The notes beneath the pieces were generated by a model. That model searched no databases and was not told where the DNA came from. It saw nothing but the letters and a program-made list of their open reading frames with translations. From Galdieria sulphuraria (taxonomy: Eukaryota; Rhodophyta; Bangiophyceae; Galdieriales; Galdieriaceae), in the NCBI RefSeq assembly GCF_000341285.1, contig NW_005178434.1:1-64000 (forward strand): DNA of 64,000 bases, read 5' to 3'. Positions 34,565-46,976 of the stretch are shown here, piece by piece. Position 1 is the first letter of the stretch. The number at the start of each line of letters is the position of its first letter. A program made the translations under genes and the position numbers.

Positions 34565-36345
34565 ATGGCGCCAAAAAAGAGACTGGATTGTTTTTTGAGT
34601 GGCACAAGTTTCGGAAATGTTGCAAAAAAAGGTTTTTGTCAAAGATGTGTTACTGTAGCAAGTTTATCTGGACACTTTTGGAATCCTAGTCGCTACAGTT
34701 TGTCTCTTCTTTATTTCACCAAACGACGTTATTATGACAGGCAGGTGGAGACTCTCAGTCCATATATGCAAACCACTAATGGAAAGGATTCGAACAACTA
34801 TTCTTTGCTTGAAACTGCAGCAGTTCCAACTGATTCAGCACTGGTTGAAGGAATTCGACAAGTAGCAATAGGAAAATATGGTGCAAAATCCCTCAACAAG
34901 TCATTAGCGAATAGAATACTTGAAGAACTAGAACAGATTGAAAAGCAGATGAGAAATTGGAACAACTCTCCTGAAGAGAACAGTTTATATCAACAGCAAG
35001 TGTTACAAAGAGCTGCTTTTCTGGGATCACTATATTTAAAACCCAACTGGAATCTTGACGAACAGGAAATTCTTAGAAAATATGAACTTGGCATCGCTTC
35101 TACAAAGAAGCCCTGTTCTGAAGCTTCTTTACTTTTAGCTGTGCATCCAAACAGTTTTCAAAGATTAGAAGAATGTCATTTAACGGAACATGTTCTCAAG
35201 TTACTGCAAGGTGACCACTTGAGTACACTGGAAGCAGAACAGTTGGGAGAGTTTATATTAGAGTGTAAAACACTAACAGATGCAACCTTATCTGCTATGA
35301 TTCTCCATATTATGCGAGTAAGACATGAAACTTCGGAGGAATTAATAGGCTTTGCTACTGCTTGTCAAAAGACATTGAACACTTTATGGAAGAGCAATGT
35401 TTCGGTGCAAATAAGGCGTCCGATTCCAGTATTACAAATAACAGAACCTTTTGATGGTGTAGTCAAGTCTCCCATGGTAACTCCATTAATAGCGAAATAT
35501 ATTACGGAGCAATATGGTATATGGACAGTTCTGATAGGCTCCGATACAAGTGGTCCCAAGGTACGTGACCAATATGATTCTAGTCAAAATGTAGTTACTT
35601 AGTCCTTCGTGCGCTCTATTCAGTACGGAGTTAATTTGAAAATGCTGGTAGAGAAATTAGGAGAAGCTCGTATTCCAAGAATATCCAGTCGAAAGCATCT
35701 CGAAGAAATGTTTCAAATGCAAACTTCTCCTCGTGTCTTATATATGGACCTTGAAGATATTTGCCCTGCTCTGTCAAGATTGACTTATTTACGTCGAACT
35801 ATTATCAAAAGGCCTTGTTTAGCTACAGTAGAAAAGTAAGTTTCACGTACTTGGTTCCAAGTGTATATATTTACAAAGAAGAAATTAGAGCTATCAATTA
35901 TATCGATGCGGATGCACTGTTAACTAGTGCTTTTCACTCCAATTACATAGATAAAATGATACGAATTGGAACAGCACAACAGTTTTTTCAAGTATTTGTC
36001 TTGAGTGGAGGCATAGAAGGTGGTTTAGCTTTTCCAGTTGGAGGACGAAGTGGGGTGACCATCTCCAGTTTTTCTCAAGATGGGTCAAATAATCATCTCG
36101 TCGATGTTCAAAAGGTTACTCCATCAGATGTTCTTTCTGAAAAAATAAGGAGCAATGTTCAATATGAAAATTCTCCTTCTTGGCTATCCTGTAATGCAGA
36201 GTTGATTGGTCGTGTATGGGATCGAACTGGGAGCAGTGATGAAACTTTTGATGCTGTGGTGAAAGCTACGATACAAACTTTGGAGTTTCTGCAAAACAAG
36301 ATGATACAAATTGCTAACCGTAGAATGGCTTCAAGAGATGGATAG
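34565..36345 (+). CDS. TrpD2/YbiB-like protein (anthranilate phosphoribosyltransferase fold)
   Basis: Exons 34565-35560, 35603-35835 and 35889-36345 give about 561 residues. A basic, Ser-rich N-terminus of about 60 residues looks like an organelle targeting peptide. The middle has the helical-bundle motif of this family (TLTDATLSAMILHIMRVRHET) and then EPFDGVVKSPMVTPLIA. The glycine-rich phosphate site of true TrpD (GTGGD) is not visible, which points to the YbiB/TrpD2 branch of DNA-binding proteins rather than tryptophan synthesis. The segment GGIEGGLAFPVGGRSG occurs late in the protein. The function in a eukaryotic organelle is unknown. Confidence 0.7.
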
Positions 36346-36534
36346 GTTGCCTTTTACTACATTGTACAATTATGATGACCTTTACGGATTGGCTCTTCTC
36401 TCCCCAATCGTATAAATATTTCTTGGGATTTCTTGAAAATACCGAGTGTGGTTTGTTGTTTCCACCTTGGTAAAGCTGGTGGCATTCTGTAGTGGAAATT
36501 CTTGGTACTTTAGTGATACAGTTGCTTTCCAATA

Positions 36535-39500
36535 ATGTTGACCAAATTTGAAACCAAAAGCAATCGAGTAAAGGGTCTTTCTTTTCATCCCGCTAGGCCT
36601 TGGATTCTTGCAAGTCTTCACAACGGAGTGATTCAGTTATGGGATTACAGAATGGGAACTTTGTTGGATAGATTTGAAGAACATGAAGGTGTCTCTAGGT
36701 TTAATAATTTAAACGTATGTTATTTGACCTTTACTATTTAGGTCCAGTAAGGGGTGTCCATTTTCACCCGTCGCAACCTTTATTTGTCAGTGGAGGAGAT
36801 GACTACAAAATCAAAGTGTGGAATTATAAACTTAGACGCTGTTTATTTACCTTGTTGGGCCATTTGGACTACATTCGAACGGTTTTCTTCCACCACGAGA
36901 GTCCGTAAGTATTCCAACTGTACTAAATAAACTCGTTGCTCAACTTGAGCTAGTTGGATTGTCTCTGCGTCTGATGACCAAACCATTCGCATTTGGAATT
37001 GGCAGAATCGTTCTTGTATTGCGGTACTTACAGGTCATAATCACTATGTTATGTCTGCCATGTTCCATCCCGACGAGGATCTACTACTCTCAGCTTCTTT
37101 GGATCAGACTATACGTGTTTGGGACATATCTGGCTTACGCAATCGTTCACCAACATCTTCTTTTTCTTCCAAAGATAACTTCGCTGCCGATATATTTTCT
37201 TCCAACGAGGCTTTTGTAAGAAATGTTATCGAAAGTCATTTTCGTGGCGTCAATTGGGCAAGTTTCCATCCAACTATTCCTCTCGTTGTAAGTGGAGGAG
37301 ATGATCGCCAAGTAAAGTTGACATATTTGGAAAATGGACGGACGAGAGAAATACAAACTTTTTATGGCCACCTGAACAATGTATCTTGTGTTATGTTTCA
37401 TCCTAGTACCAATCTTATTGTCTCTAATTCAGAAGATCGCACAATAAGAGTCTGGGATCCCATTCGCCATACTTGCTTACAAACCTATCGAAGAGAAAAT
37501 GATAGGTTTTGGATTCTGGCAGTGCATCCCAAACTCAATCTGATTGCTGCAGGACATGATTCTGGAATGATTGTATTCAAGTTGGATAGAGAGAGACCTC
37601 CTTTTTATAGCGTTGGGAAAGATTTATATTATGTAAAAGAAGGAGATGTTCGACTGTTTGATTTGGAACAAGGAAGTGATCAGTCTCTATATCAATTATA
37701 TGTGAAACCTGACATTATGTCGTTGTTATATTCCAGTTCGGAATATACGATCGGTTCTGAAGTTCGAGGTCCCATTTATGAGCCTCCACCTCGATATATG
37801 CATGTCAATACTTTCGAAAATTGTATATTATTGACACATGATAGAGACTCTCCTAAATATTCTCTATACTTTCTAGGAAAAAAAGGACGTTCGACTAGTT
37901 CAGAAACTATTCATGGCTTTGGTGTTGCAGTGTTTGTAGGAAGAAACCGATTTGCAACTTTATCTACTGGAGAACAGTTGCAAGTTCGTGACCTTCGTAA
38001 TGAAATAACAAAAACTATTGCTTGTCCTATTCCTGGAGCTGAACTTGTATTTCCTTCTCGTCCCGGTACTATTCTTATAAGTAACGGAGAAGTTGTTGTT
38101 CTATTTGATATGACTCAAAGGAAGATATTGAAAGAACTTGCTTCTGCTCATGTGAAATATGTCGTATGGAATGAACATATGAATAGAGTGGCATTATTGA
38201 GTAAGCATTCAATAACTTTGGCATCAGGAAAGTTGGAACATTTGGCAGTTGTTCACGAAACAGTAAGAGTGAAAAGTGCGGTGTGGGATGATTCGGGAGT
38301 TTTATTATATACCACTCTTAATCATTTGAAGTATTGTTTGCCAAATGGAGATACTGGAATTGTGCGTACTTTAGATAATTTGATATATTTGACTCGTGCA
38401 AGAGGACCAGCTGTTGCTTATTTGGATAGAGAGGGAAATCCAGGAGTCCTTGCAGTGGATCCTACCGAATATGCATTCAAATTGTTGTTATTACGCAAAA
38501 AATATGATGAAGTAAGGATATAGTTGATAATGGAAGAAGTGAACTAACATGTGTTTAGGTGCAGTATTTGATAGCAGAAAATCGTTTTGATGGTCAAGCC
38601 ATGATTTCTTATTTATGTCGCAAAGGATTTCCTGAAGTGGCTTTGGAATTTGTTCGAGATGATAAGACTCGTTTTCATTTAGCACTGGAAGCTGGTTTAT
38701 TACAAGTTGCTGTGGATGCTGCACAATCTTTGGATACTTTTGAAATATGGCGCAAACTGGGTGAAGAAGCATTGGCTCAAGGAAATGTCTCCATTGCGGA
38801 ACTTGCTTATCAACGTTCCAAAGACCTGAACAAATTAATCTTCTTATATGTCGTTACTGGCAATTTTGACAAATTGGAAAAGGCTAGCAGGTTGGCAGAA
38901 ATGCGTCAAGACTATATGGCACAGTTTTTAATATCCTTTTATTTGGGAGATGTGAATATGAGAACCCAGTTGTTGTATTCTAGTGGTCAGATCATGTTGG
39001 CTTTGTTATATGCAGATACTTATCAGTTATCTGAATGGAAACCAAAATTGGCTTCTTTATCCACAGAATTACAAAGCGATATACCTTTGAAGACAGGATT
39101 GTTACTTCCTGCTATTCCAGTATATCCAAAGACTTCTAATTGGCCATTGTTAGAATGGACCAATGCAACAAATGGTGGACATGGTCTATTTAGACGCAAT
39201 CCTAATGCTTTGGAAAGCTTTGAAGAACCCACTGTGACGGACTATTATGAAGATGCATTGGTAGCTGCTGAGGAACAAGAAGAAGAAAGTTGGGCTGATC
39301 ATCATTCCAAGGAAAGAAAGCAAGCTACTGCCATCGATGCTTTGAAAGTCTTTGAAACTCCACAAACTGTATTGGAAAATTCTGCCAAGTCCGCGAATAG
39401 TAATATCTTTATGAACCAACCTTTAGAAACTCATATAGAGAAGAAAGAGGATACATGGGAAGAAGAAGGCTGGGAAGAAGAAGATGTTCAGATTGATACT

Positions 39501-40622
39501 CAAGAAGAAGACTTTGGCAATAATGATTATCTCAAGAATGAAGAAACCCAACAGCAAGATTGGTTGAATGAACCGATATCTCCACGATCAGATAAATTAC
39601 ATTCGATTGCTACTATTGCAGGCTTACAAAAGATGGAATATAAAACTCCTGAAGAGAAATTATCCATTCGAGAGATTTGGTCTCGTATGGCACGTTGTCC
39701 AAGTGAATATGTTATGAGTGGTCGTTTGGAAGATGCGATAGAAATGTTGAAGACAGAGTTGGGATTTATTTCGTTGGAACCGTTGAAGTCTTTATTTATG
39801 GAATTATATATCACTAGTTATAGTTGTGTATCCATGTTACCCAGTTTAGATAGCGTACCCATCTATATGTTGGATACTTGGCAGAGAAGAAATACTCCCA
39901 AACCTTATTATCGATTCGAACAAATGGAAAAGCTGATGACTTTGGCAGAACAGAAAATGACCGTCGGGAAGTTTTCAGAAGCATTTAATCTTTATCGTCA
40001 ATTGATTATAACACTTCCATTTATCATAGTTGATAACGATTCTCAATGCAGTCTTTGTATGGAAATGTTGACTACCTGTAGAGAGTATATTATTGGTTTG
40101 ATGATTCGAACCAAACAATCGGAAGCCAAATCCAAAGGAGATACTTTGAGACAATTAGAATTGGCAGCTTTGATGACGCATTGCAATATGCTGATTACTC
40201 ATCAACAATTGGCATTACAAGCAGCTATGAAATTGGCATATGCCACTAAGAACTATCTTTATGCTTTGACTTTTGCGAAAAGGTTATTAGAATTGGCACC
40301 CAATGAAGAAATGGAAAGGACTGCCAAGAAAGTGATGCAGTTTTGTGAACGCAATCCAAACAATCAGAACCAATTGGACTATGATATAGAACAAAGCAAC
40401 TTTGCAATCGACGCAGGTAGATTGAAGCCTTGTATACAACCTCCAACTAAGAGTTGTGTATATTGTGGTGCTTGTTATGATGAAAGTTGGCATTCTATGA
40501 CATGTGTGGTTTGTCAAGTAGCTCAAGTAATGGAGCAACAGGATGAAAATCGCAATGCGTATGCAGGATTGATATCTTTATTGCACAAGACACAACCCAT
40601 ATCCAACCATACAAAGGTTTAG
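36535..40622 (+). CDS. COPA: Coatomer subunit alpha (alpha-COP)
   Basis: Exons 36535-36688, 36742-36904, 36954-38511 and 38559-40622, about 1312 residues. The N-terminus is an intact WD40 propeller ([19 protein letters not shown], then [39 protein letters not shown]). A second propeller, a helical solenoid ([22 protein letters not shown]) and the C-terminal domain with CxxC pairs ([16 protein letters not shown]) follow. This is the alpha subunit of the COPI coat for Golgi-to-ER transport. An acidic Glu-rich stretch near residue 850 lies in the linker before the C-terminal domain. The TAG stop overlaps the stop codon of the convergent GPDH gene. Confidence 0.95.
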
Positions 40623-41768
40623 ATATCCAATACGATTCTCTCGACAGGCAATCCTTCAAATGCAATTCTATAAATGGTAACCATATGTGGAAATTCTTCC
40701 AATGCATTGTCTTTCTTTAAAGTCAAATAAACATCTTTAGCAGTGGTTGTTCCTTGTAACTTTTGTCCATTGAGTAATTCCTCTTCGAGCACATGCCATG
40801 GCTTTTTAGTTGTTATAAAAGCTTCCGCACATTTCCTATTTCTTCCACCATAACAAGTCGTAATCAAATCGGCCACTCCACAACTTTCCATAAAAGTTTC
40901 CAATTTCACGTTGGAATAATATTTCTTAGCAAAACGTTGCATTTCAATCAGTCCAATTCTCATCAAAGCCGATTTGGTATTATTACCCATTTCTAAAGCA
41001 TCACAAAAGCCTGCGCCTAAAGCAATCACATTCTTCAAAGCACCGCAAACTTGAACACCTGGAACATCTTTTACGAGACCAACTCGAAACATATCATCAT
41101 GAAAAAGTTCTTTCATCAATTCTCCATCTTCTTGGTTTTCATGAGACCGATGCTTGATTCACAAAACTTTTCTGCCGCTATTTCATTCGCTATATTCGTC
41201 ACCACTTAAAGCAAACAATGGATATATCACAAAACACTTCTGCTGCTATTTCATTCGCTATATTCGCACCACTTAAAGCACACATTGGAATATTCAGTTC
41301 ACTTTTGATAATATCTGTGATCAGCAGAGGACCAGATTCATTAAAGTCGATTCCTTTGATAAGACTGATTCCTCTACAGCGTTTAGAAATGGCTGATTTC
41401 ATTTGTTTGCATAGATTGCGAATAAACTTGTTTTGAAATGAGCACAATGATGAAAAGTTTCCAGAAAAACTTACTTGATGGGGAACTACAAATACCAATA
41501 CCGTAGCACCCTTTACTGCTTCCACTATGTCGGGTACTGCCACAATATTTTCTGGCAACTTGTAACCCGGTAAATATTTGATGTTTTCGTGTTGGGTGTT
41601 TATTATCTCCGTCAGTTTTTGACCATTCACTACTTCTTCGTATACCCACATATTGACTCGATCCTCGAAACGGGAACTTTTTCGAACATTTTTGCCAATC
41701 AACCTGGAAGCTGCTGAGCCCCAGTTACCGGAACCCACTATAGCTACTCTTTCTTGTTGAGAAGACAT
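40619..41768 (-). CDS. GPD: NAD-dependent glycerol-3-phosphate dehydrogenase
   Basis: Exons 41475-41768, 41217-41426 and 40619-41152 give about 345 residues. Motifs are the Rossmann GSGNWGSA, VPHQ, GISLIKGID, SGANIANEIA, CGALKNVIALGAGFCDALE, GNNTKSA and CYGGRNRKCAEAF, all typical of cytosolic GPDH. The enzyme reduces dihydroxyacetone phosphate for glycerolipid or glycerol synthesis. The junction between exons 2 and 3 is the weak point: it lies in a 68-bp tandem duplication (41159-41290), and several splice choices are possible. The one given (intron 41153-41216) keeps frame and full length. The upstream frame has no ATG before 41768, so the protein is probably cytosolic. Confidence 0.85.
41159..41290. 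repeat. 68-bp imperfect tandem duplication across a GPDH splice junction
   Basis: Two adjacent copies, 41159-41226 and 41227-41290, share about 60 of 66 aligned bases, including an unbroken stretch of more than 20. In the sense of the gene the first copy is the end of exon 2 (encodes SGANIANEIA). The second copy has one inserted base near its start and is out of frame, and it coincides with the inferred 64-nt intron. Confidence 0.85.
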
Positions 41769-42217
41769 GATCTGAAAGACTTGAGAACCAAAGAGCTTTG
41801 TTTTTAACCAATGAATGGCCACTGAAGATGCCTAACCGACTTGGAAATAATCGCTGGAAGGCCACAGAAGAAGAAATGGAAACGGACGACCATTTCTGGA
41901 AGAGAAAATCATTCAAGAATCTATATCATCTATTCTGTTGAGTTGTTGGAAAACAACTAGTAATAAAAATACTTTGTCATTATATATTTTCTTTCTCTAT
42001 AGATAACTGCAACAATAATTTCTATTATACTACGTATATGGGAGCAGGAAATCTTCCTACGTTGTATGGCGAAATGAAAATAATGGCGTTGTAGGACCTG
42101 ATGAAACTAAAAAAGAAAACGAATAGTGTTCAAAATGAGTCAAAAGCTTTTAAAACCAACAGAAGAAAAACGAAGAGTAACCATTTACTCTAATTATGTT
42201 GTGGTTCTATTTCCATA
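41769..42217. other. Intergenic stretch between GPDH start and HslU stop
   Basis: No convincing gene. An open frame at 42126-42527 on the plus strand is the antisense shadow of HslU. This stretch must contain the GPDH promoter; no specific element was recognised. Confidence 0.5.
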
Positions 42218-43912
42218 TCACAATACAAACTTGGACAAATCTGTCTTCAACAACATATCTCCGAGGGATCCTTTCACACTAGGCGCATCAATAGTTACAG
42301 TTTGGCCTTTCCAATCAGGGGCATTGAAACTAATATCTTCTACAATACGTTCAATAACTGTATATAAACGTCTAGCACCGATATTCTCTACATTGGTATT
42401 CACTTCAGCAGCAACTGCAGCTATCTCTCGAATGGCATCAGGAGTAAATACCAAATTCACACCTTCCGTCTTCATCAACTCTACTTGTTGTCTAATCAAA
42501 TTATTCACAGGAACCGTAAGAATCTGATAAAGATCATTCTCCGATAATCCTTTCAACTCAACTCGAATAGGCAAGCGTCCTTGTAACTCAGCCATCAAAT
42601 CAGAAGGTTTGCATTGATGAAATGCACCAGAAGCAACAAAGAGTATATGTTCAGTATCCACATTTCCATATTTGGTGGAAATTGTACTTCCTTCTATCAA
42701 CGGAAGTAAGTCACGTTGAACACCTTCTGCAGAAGCATCGGCACCGCTTCTCCATCCATTAGGAGTACAAATTTTATCAATTTCGTCAATAAAAACAATG
42801 CCATCTTGTTCAGTCAACTGAATGGCTTGTTGAATCACAGACTCATCGCTTAATAACTTGTCTGATTCCATATCTTCTAAAACTTGACGAGCATCCTTTA
42901 CCTTCATTCGTTTCTTCCCTCCTGACTTGCTCATCGTAAATATCTTTTCCAAGTTGAATATTTCAGGCATCACGTCTCCCATCTGTACTACATGCGGAGA
43001 CTTATTCTTTCCACTTTCTGGTACTTCTATCTCTCTATCTTCCAATGCTCCCTTTCTGAGCAAATTTCTGAAACTTTCTCGAGTTTCTTTTCGGGCCTGA
43101 GGACCAGTCAACTCATCCAATATTCTCTCTTCCACCAACTTATCAACAGTTTCCTTTATCTCCCTTCTCTTCTTTGCCTTAACCATCTGAACTGCATTTT
43201 CAACCAAATCTCTGATAATTTGATCGACGTCTCTTCCGTGAAACCCTACTTCCGTATATTTGGTGGCTTCCACTTTCACAAAGGGCGCGTCCACAAGTTT
43301 TGCCAGTCTTCTAGCAATTTCCGTCTTTCCTACACCTGTTGGACCTATCATTAAGATATTTTTGGGTATAACTTCATCAGCAAGTTCCTTGACCACGTGG
43401 TGTCGACGCCAGCGATTTCGTAGTGCAATGGCCATAGCTCGCTTAGCTTCTGTTTGTCCCACAATAAACTTATCCAACTCTGCAACTATTTCTTTGGGAG
43501 TCAGTTCTCTTGGAGCTTTGGTTGCGCCATTATCATTCCTATTAGTAGAGTCAGAGAGACGAACACATTCATAAGCACAAACCTACCCTTGGTTGTCTTC
43601 AACATTGATGACAGGAGAAACTGGCACAGGAACCTTATTATTAGCACCATCTGAAGAAGAGGTATCGGTCGAAAAGTTCCTAAGAAAACCGTCCCAACTT
43701 TTATGGTTGGTTATAGGAACCCGACTGGTAGTGGAGTTGTACAGTTTATTGGGAAGACCATATTTCTTACTAGTAATAGGTAGTCTTTCAATAGGTCCGA
43801 AACAATAGCGTTGAGTTGTAGAAGAATATACTGCGACGGTCTTTTGAGTACCACTTTTTTGCAACTGTTGTACCACTTTGTTACAACCCAACCAAAGCCT
43901 TTGAGGAAACAT
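42218..43912 (-). CDS. HSLU: HslU/ClpY protease ATPase, mitochondrial
   Basis: Exons 43587-43912 and 42218-43538, about 548 residues. The mature part matches HslU: LDKFIVGQ.EAKRA, Walker A GPTGVGKTEIARRLA, KVEATKYTEVGFHGRDV, a long insertion (I) domain, Walker [11 protein letters not shown], sensor GAFHQCKPSDLMAELQGR, and the C-terminal SLGDMLL..DLSKFVL used to open the HslV proteasome-like core. About 110 N-terminal residues rich in Ser, Thr and basic residues precede it, consistent with import into mitochondria, where HslUV is found in several protists. Its partner HslV is not in this window. The frame is open to a TTG at 43945; the first ATG is used. Confidence 0.93.
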
Positions 43913-44110
43913 GAGAAGAAGAATGAATACGATTCTTTGGGACAACTGGTTGAGTAGTTATATACTCTAAAGAAACTTTCAAAAGCACAATACATTTCAT
44001 GATGTAAAAGTATACTTGAAAGATGCACAAGTTGAATGGAGAATAATAAGCTTGTTGGGTTTGTCACATTCCCAAGTGGCATTCAACGGCAAACTCTTTC
44101 TTGAAAACAG

Positions 44111-45335
44111 ATGAAACAACAACGTGAGCTCGACGACCAAATAGACACTTTAGATATTTCTTCGACTATAAAAAAGTGTTTAAAACGAATAGATGTTGAT
44201 TCGAAGAGAACTTTTTTGAAGGATGATGCATTTCTTCTCAAACAAATAGTTCGACTGGATACCAAAGATACTTTGAGGATAATAGAAGCTTTCTCTTCCA
44301 AAGAGATAAAGAACCCCACTGCCTATATTCTCAAAGCAGTGAAGACAGCTTTCAAGGATTATTTCTTCCATTGGAACCTTTCTTCTAGGGTTGCCGAAGC
44401 TATCGAACACTTTCCTCCTTCAGGATATTTGATATTCGACATTGATACCATTTATCAATTATCTAAACTGTCTGAAAAGGAAGGATTAGGCTTTATTTCT
44501 TTTATAGAACGACGAATTCGCTTTCCCTCGTCCTTTGACGGATTAGAAAGGCTCCGAACTTTTATTGATGACTATTTGAGAGCTCTTAGACACTCCGATC
44601 CAATCCCCAAAATTCCTTCTGAGTTCGAATATACGGAAGAGAATAAAGTACCTGTTAAGAGAAGTAAGAAGTTGTTACCCAATTCCAAAAAACATAATGG
44701 CTCATTCTGCTTCGTCTTTCTTAGAACATGTGCATCATTCGGAGTATTCTCTACAAGAAAAGGATGAAGAAATGGTTACTAAAGAAACAGAAGAGTTGAA
44801 AGGACGTGTAAAACGATTAAAGGAGCGCATCTTAAGTGGAGTGTTCAAAATAGACGAAGCGACGTTGGATATGGATCAGATAGCAGCAGAAATGGAAACG
44901 GAACGTGCAAGACATTTACAAAAGACCAATCATATCTCTTGGAAAGTACATATTGTGTATGATGAATTGTCTTTATCTTTCCATTCCATTGGTCGCTTAG
45001 TATGTAGACCTTCTGTATTACCTTCTATGCCGGAAGAGATAAGATTGGATTCTTTGATTGCAGTTTCAGAGATGGAATCCCAATTTCCATCTTATCCTTG
45101 TATTTGGCTCATTGTGCCACGTGAAGATCCTTTGGAACATTTTCGGACCATTCAAAGAAGGTTACAAGTCACTCAAAGTGTAGCCATTGCAAGATATCAA
45201 CTCATGGGTCGATGGTTTACTTTATTTGTTACTTGTTATTCCTCTCGAATCGAACATTTATTACCCAAACAAAGAGAAACATTTCTATCAAAAGGTGATA
45301 TGTTGGTCTTTGTTTGTTGGTCTCCAACTGGATAA
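44111..45335 (+). CDS. Unknown protein spliced from two overlapping open frames
   Basis: Exons 44111-44663 and 44725-45335 (61-nt intron GTAAGA...TTCTTAG) give about 387 residues. Without splicing the region looks like two genes overlapping in different frames; the intron is canonical and restores one frame. The N-terminal half is helical and contains SKEIKNPTAYILKAVK, a type of short helix repeat seen in algal RNA-related proteins. The middle is a charged coiled coil, and the C-terminal half is a globular domain rich in beta strands. No family is recognised. Confidence 0.6.
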
Positions 45336-45492
45336 GATCGAAGTGTTTCATAACAACTCTTAGATGTGCATATGATGATGATGATGAAGACTGATAGGAA
45401 ACTATTTAAATAACATCATTGGGGTTTATGACTCAAGTCTTACTGAATATAATATGAAATCAAAGCAAAAGTGAATAAGCAACTTTTTGAAA

Positions 45493-46310
45493 TTATTTTT
45501 CTCTTTTGATCGGTTGAAAATCAGGTAAAGGTCTTTCTTCCTGTTGGTTTTCTAATCTTTCCCTCTGGAAACTTTCATTATTTCTCTTGGGTCGACTTAG
45601 TAGTCTTACTTCACCTAATATAAAAACACACATATATAGACATAGATATATACATATATTGACTCTTTCCTTTCTTACCCTTTCCTTCCATAGAAACCGA
45701 TATTTCACATCTTTTACGTTTGATTCCCGAGTGGTCGACAAAAGTATTCGTATGTAAACTACCTGAAAGGAAAAGTTGATTACTTTTTGGATTCCACAGT
45801 AAGATCCATATGGCCTCCAAATTACAACAATATACATCCTTACCCTTTTTGAATCATAACTTCCAAGAATTTTGCTGAAGGTGAAGCATAAACAGTTACA
45901 TTATGCCAATCCGTTACAACTTGTTCACCTTCTTCACCTGTTTTTCTCTTATATGCAGTACTGAGGGGGAAGTTCCAAGCAACCGTACTAGTAGCTTATC
46001 TCAGTCTCAAGTCCAGTCAAAGCATCGCAACCAAATACCTAGAAGAAATATTCCTTGCTACAGGATTCTGACCCACATATCCTATAAGAATAACTCGATT
46101 CAAACTTCCACCAAACCACTTGGTATCGTGAATGTAAGGCGGAGAATTCTTATCACGGTTAGTTTCCAAGGTGGAGGGACCTTTTCTTTCCCTGTTCCAC
46201 TCTTGTTGGAAACTTGGGTTTTCTTCAGGAAAACTATTTCTATGATTACAAAAACTACGACTTGGAAATAATAGCCTTTTACAGTAACGGGATATACTCG
46301 CAAACGCCAT
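45493..46310 (-). CDS. SSB: Mitochondrial single-stranded DNA-binding protein
   Basis: Exons 46039-46310, 45844-45987, 45679-45758 and 45493-45614 give about 205 residues. The OB-fold start LNRVILIGYVGQNPVAR, then VAWNFPLST, TDWHNVTVYASPSAKF and IQKG, follow bacterial-type SSB. The order and spacing are right although the sequence is divergent. The N-terminal 70 residues are rich in Arg and Ser, consistent with mitochondrial import. The tail is basic and Gln/Glu-rich and lacks the acidic DxPF tip of bacterial SSBs. The second intron (85 nt) ends at a GTAG placed just after a TTTCAG; only the former keeps frame. Confidence 0.8.
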
Positions 46311-46373
46311 TTCTATTCTTATAAGAAATGATGATACGACGGGAATGAATTTGATTCGGTATTGTCAAAGAAA

Positions 46374-46938
46374 ATGCAGATCCATTTTGCCTCTTTGGTT
46401 TCTGTTGGTTGGATATCTTCTCTACTCATGTCTACAAGTTATGGTTATTCAAAACAAAGGTTCATTTGGATATTTCAATTTTTATGTATTTGGCTGTTCT
46501 TTGGAGTAGCGGAAAGTGGTAACCACCAACTGAAGCCTTATACCGAATATTCCTATTCATCCAAACTAGTACCCCTCACCGATCTCACCCCATCTTCTGG
46601 AACTTGGCCACTTGCTATGCAACAAATAGCTGAAATCATAGAAAGAAAGGGTTGGAAGAGTTATTTTTTGTCAAACGTCACTAACTGGAATCCTAGGTTA
46701 CTTGGATACCTACGACTGGAATGGAATCTTGCAACAAATATCTTATCAAGTATCTTTAAGAGATGATATGTTCTGGTTGAGAGCTTCCAATACTTCTTCA
46801 AATAGCTCTTCTTCCTTACAACCTGGACAGATTGAAGTCAGATGTATTGAACAGAATACTATGACTTATCGTTTCTCTTGTCCTTCTCCTCCCATCGACG
46901 CTGGTATTTTCTCAGGTACAATATCTTGTGGTTCATAA
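46374..46938 (+). CDS. Secreted or membrane-anchored protein, unknown
   Basis: Exons 46374-46650 and 46697-46938 give about 172 residues. The 46-nt intron has a CTAAC branch sequence about 13 nt before its AG. Two hydrophobic stretches lie in the first 55 residues (IWIFQFLCIWLFFG is the stronger); a start at the ATG at 46428 would leave one typical signal peptide. The remainder is Ser/Asn-rich with several Cys and potential N-glycosylation sites, suggesting an extracytoplasmic protein. No family recognised. The next gene on the same strand begins within about 40 bp. Confidence 0.5.
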
Positions 46939-46976
46939 TAAATAATACAACATTCTTCTTGGGATGATAATGATTG

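Noticed and set aside
41725-41916. Possible presequence exon for GPDH
   Set aside because: The frame has a transit-like composition but no ATG and is closed upstream; the ATG at 41768 gives a normal cytosolic GPDH.
44111-45335. Two separate genes overlapping by 71 nt in different frames
   Set aside because: A canonical 61-nt intron (44664-44724) with a pyrimidine-rich acceptor joins them in frame into one protein.
46362-46938. Two overlapping open frames near 46.7 kb
   Set aside because: A 46-nt intron with a CTAAC branch motif links them; a single secreted protein is simpler.
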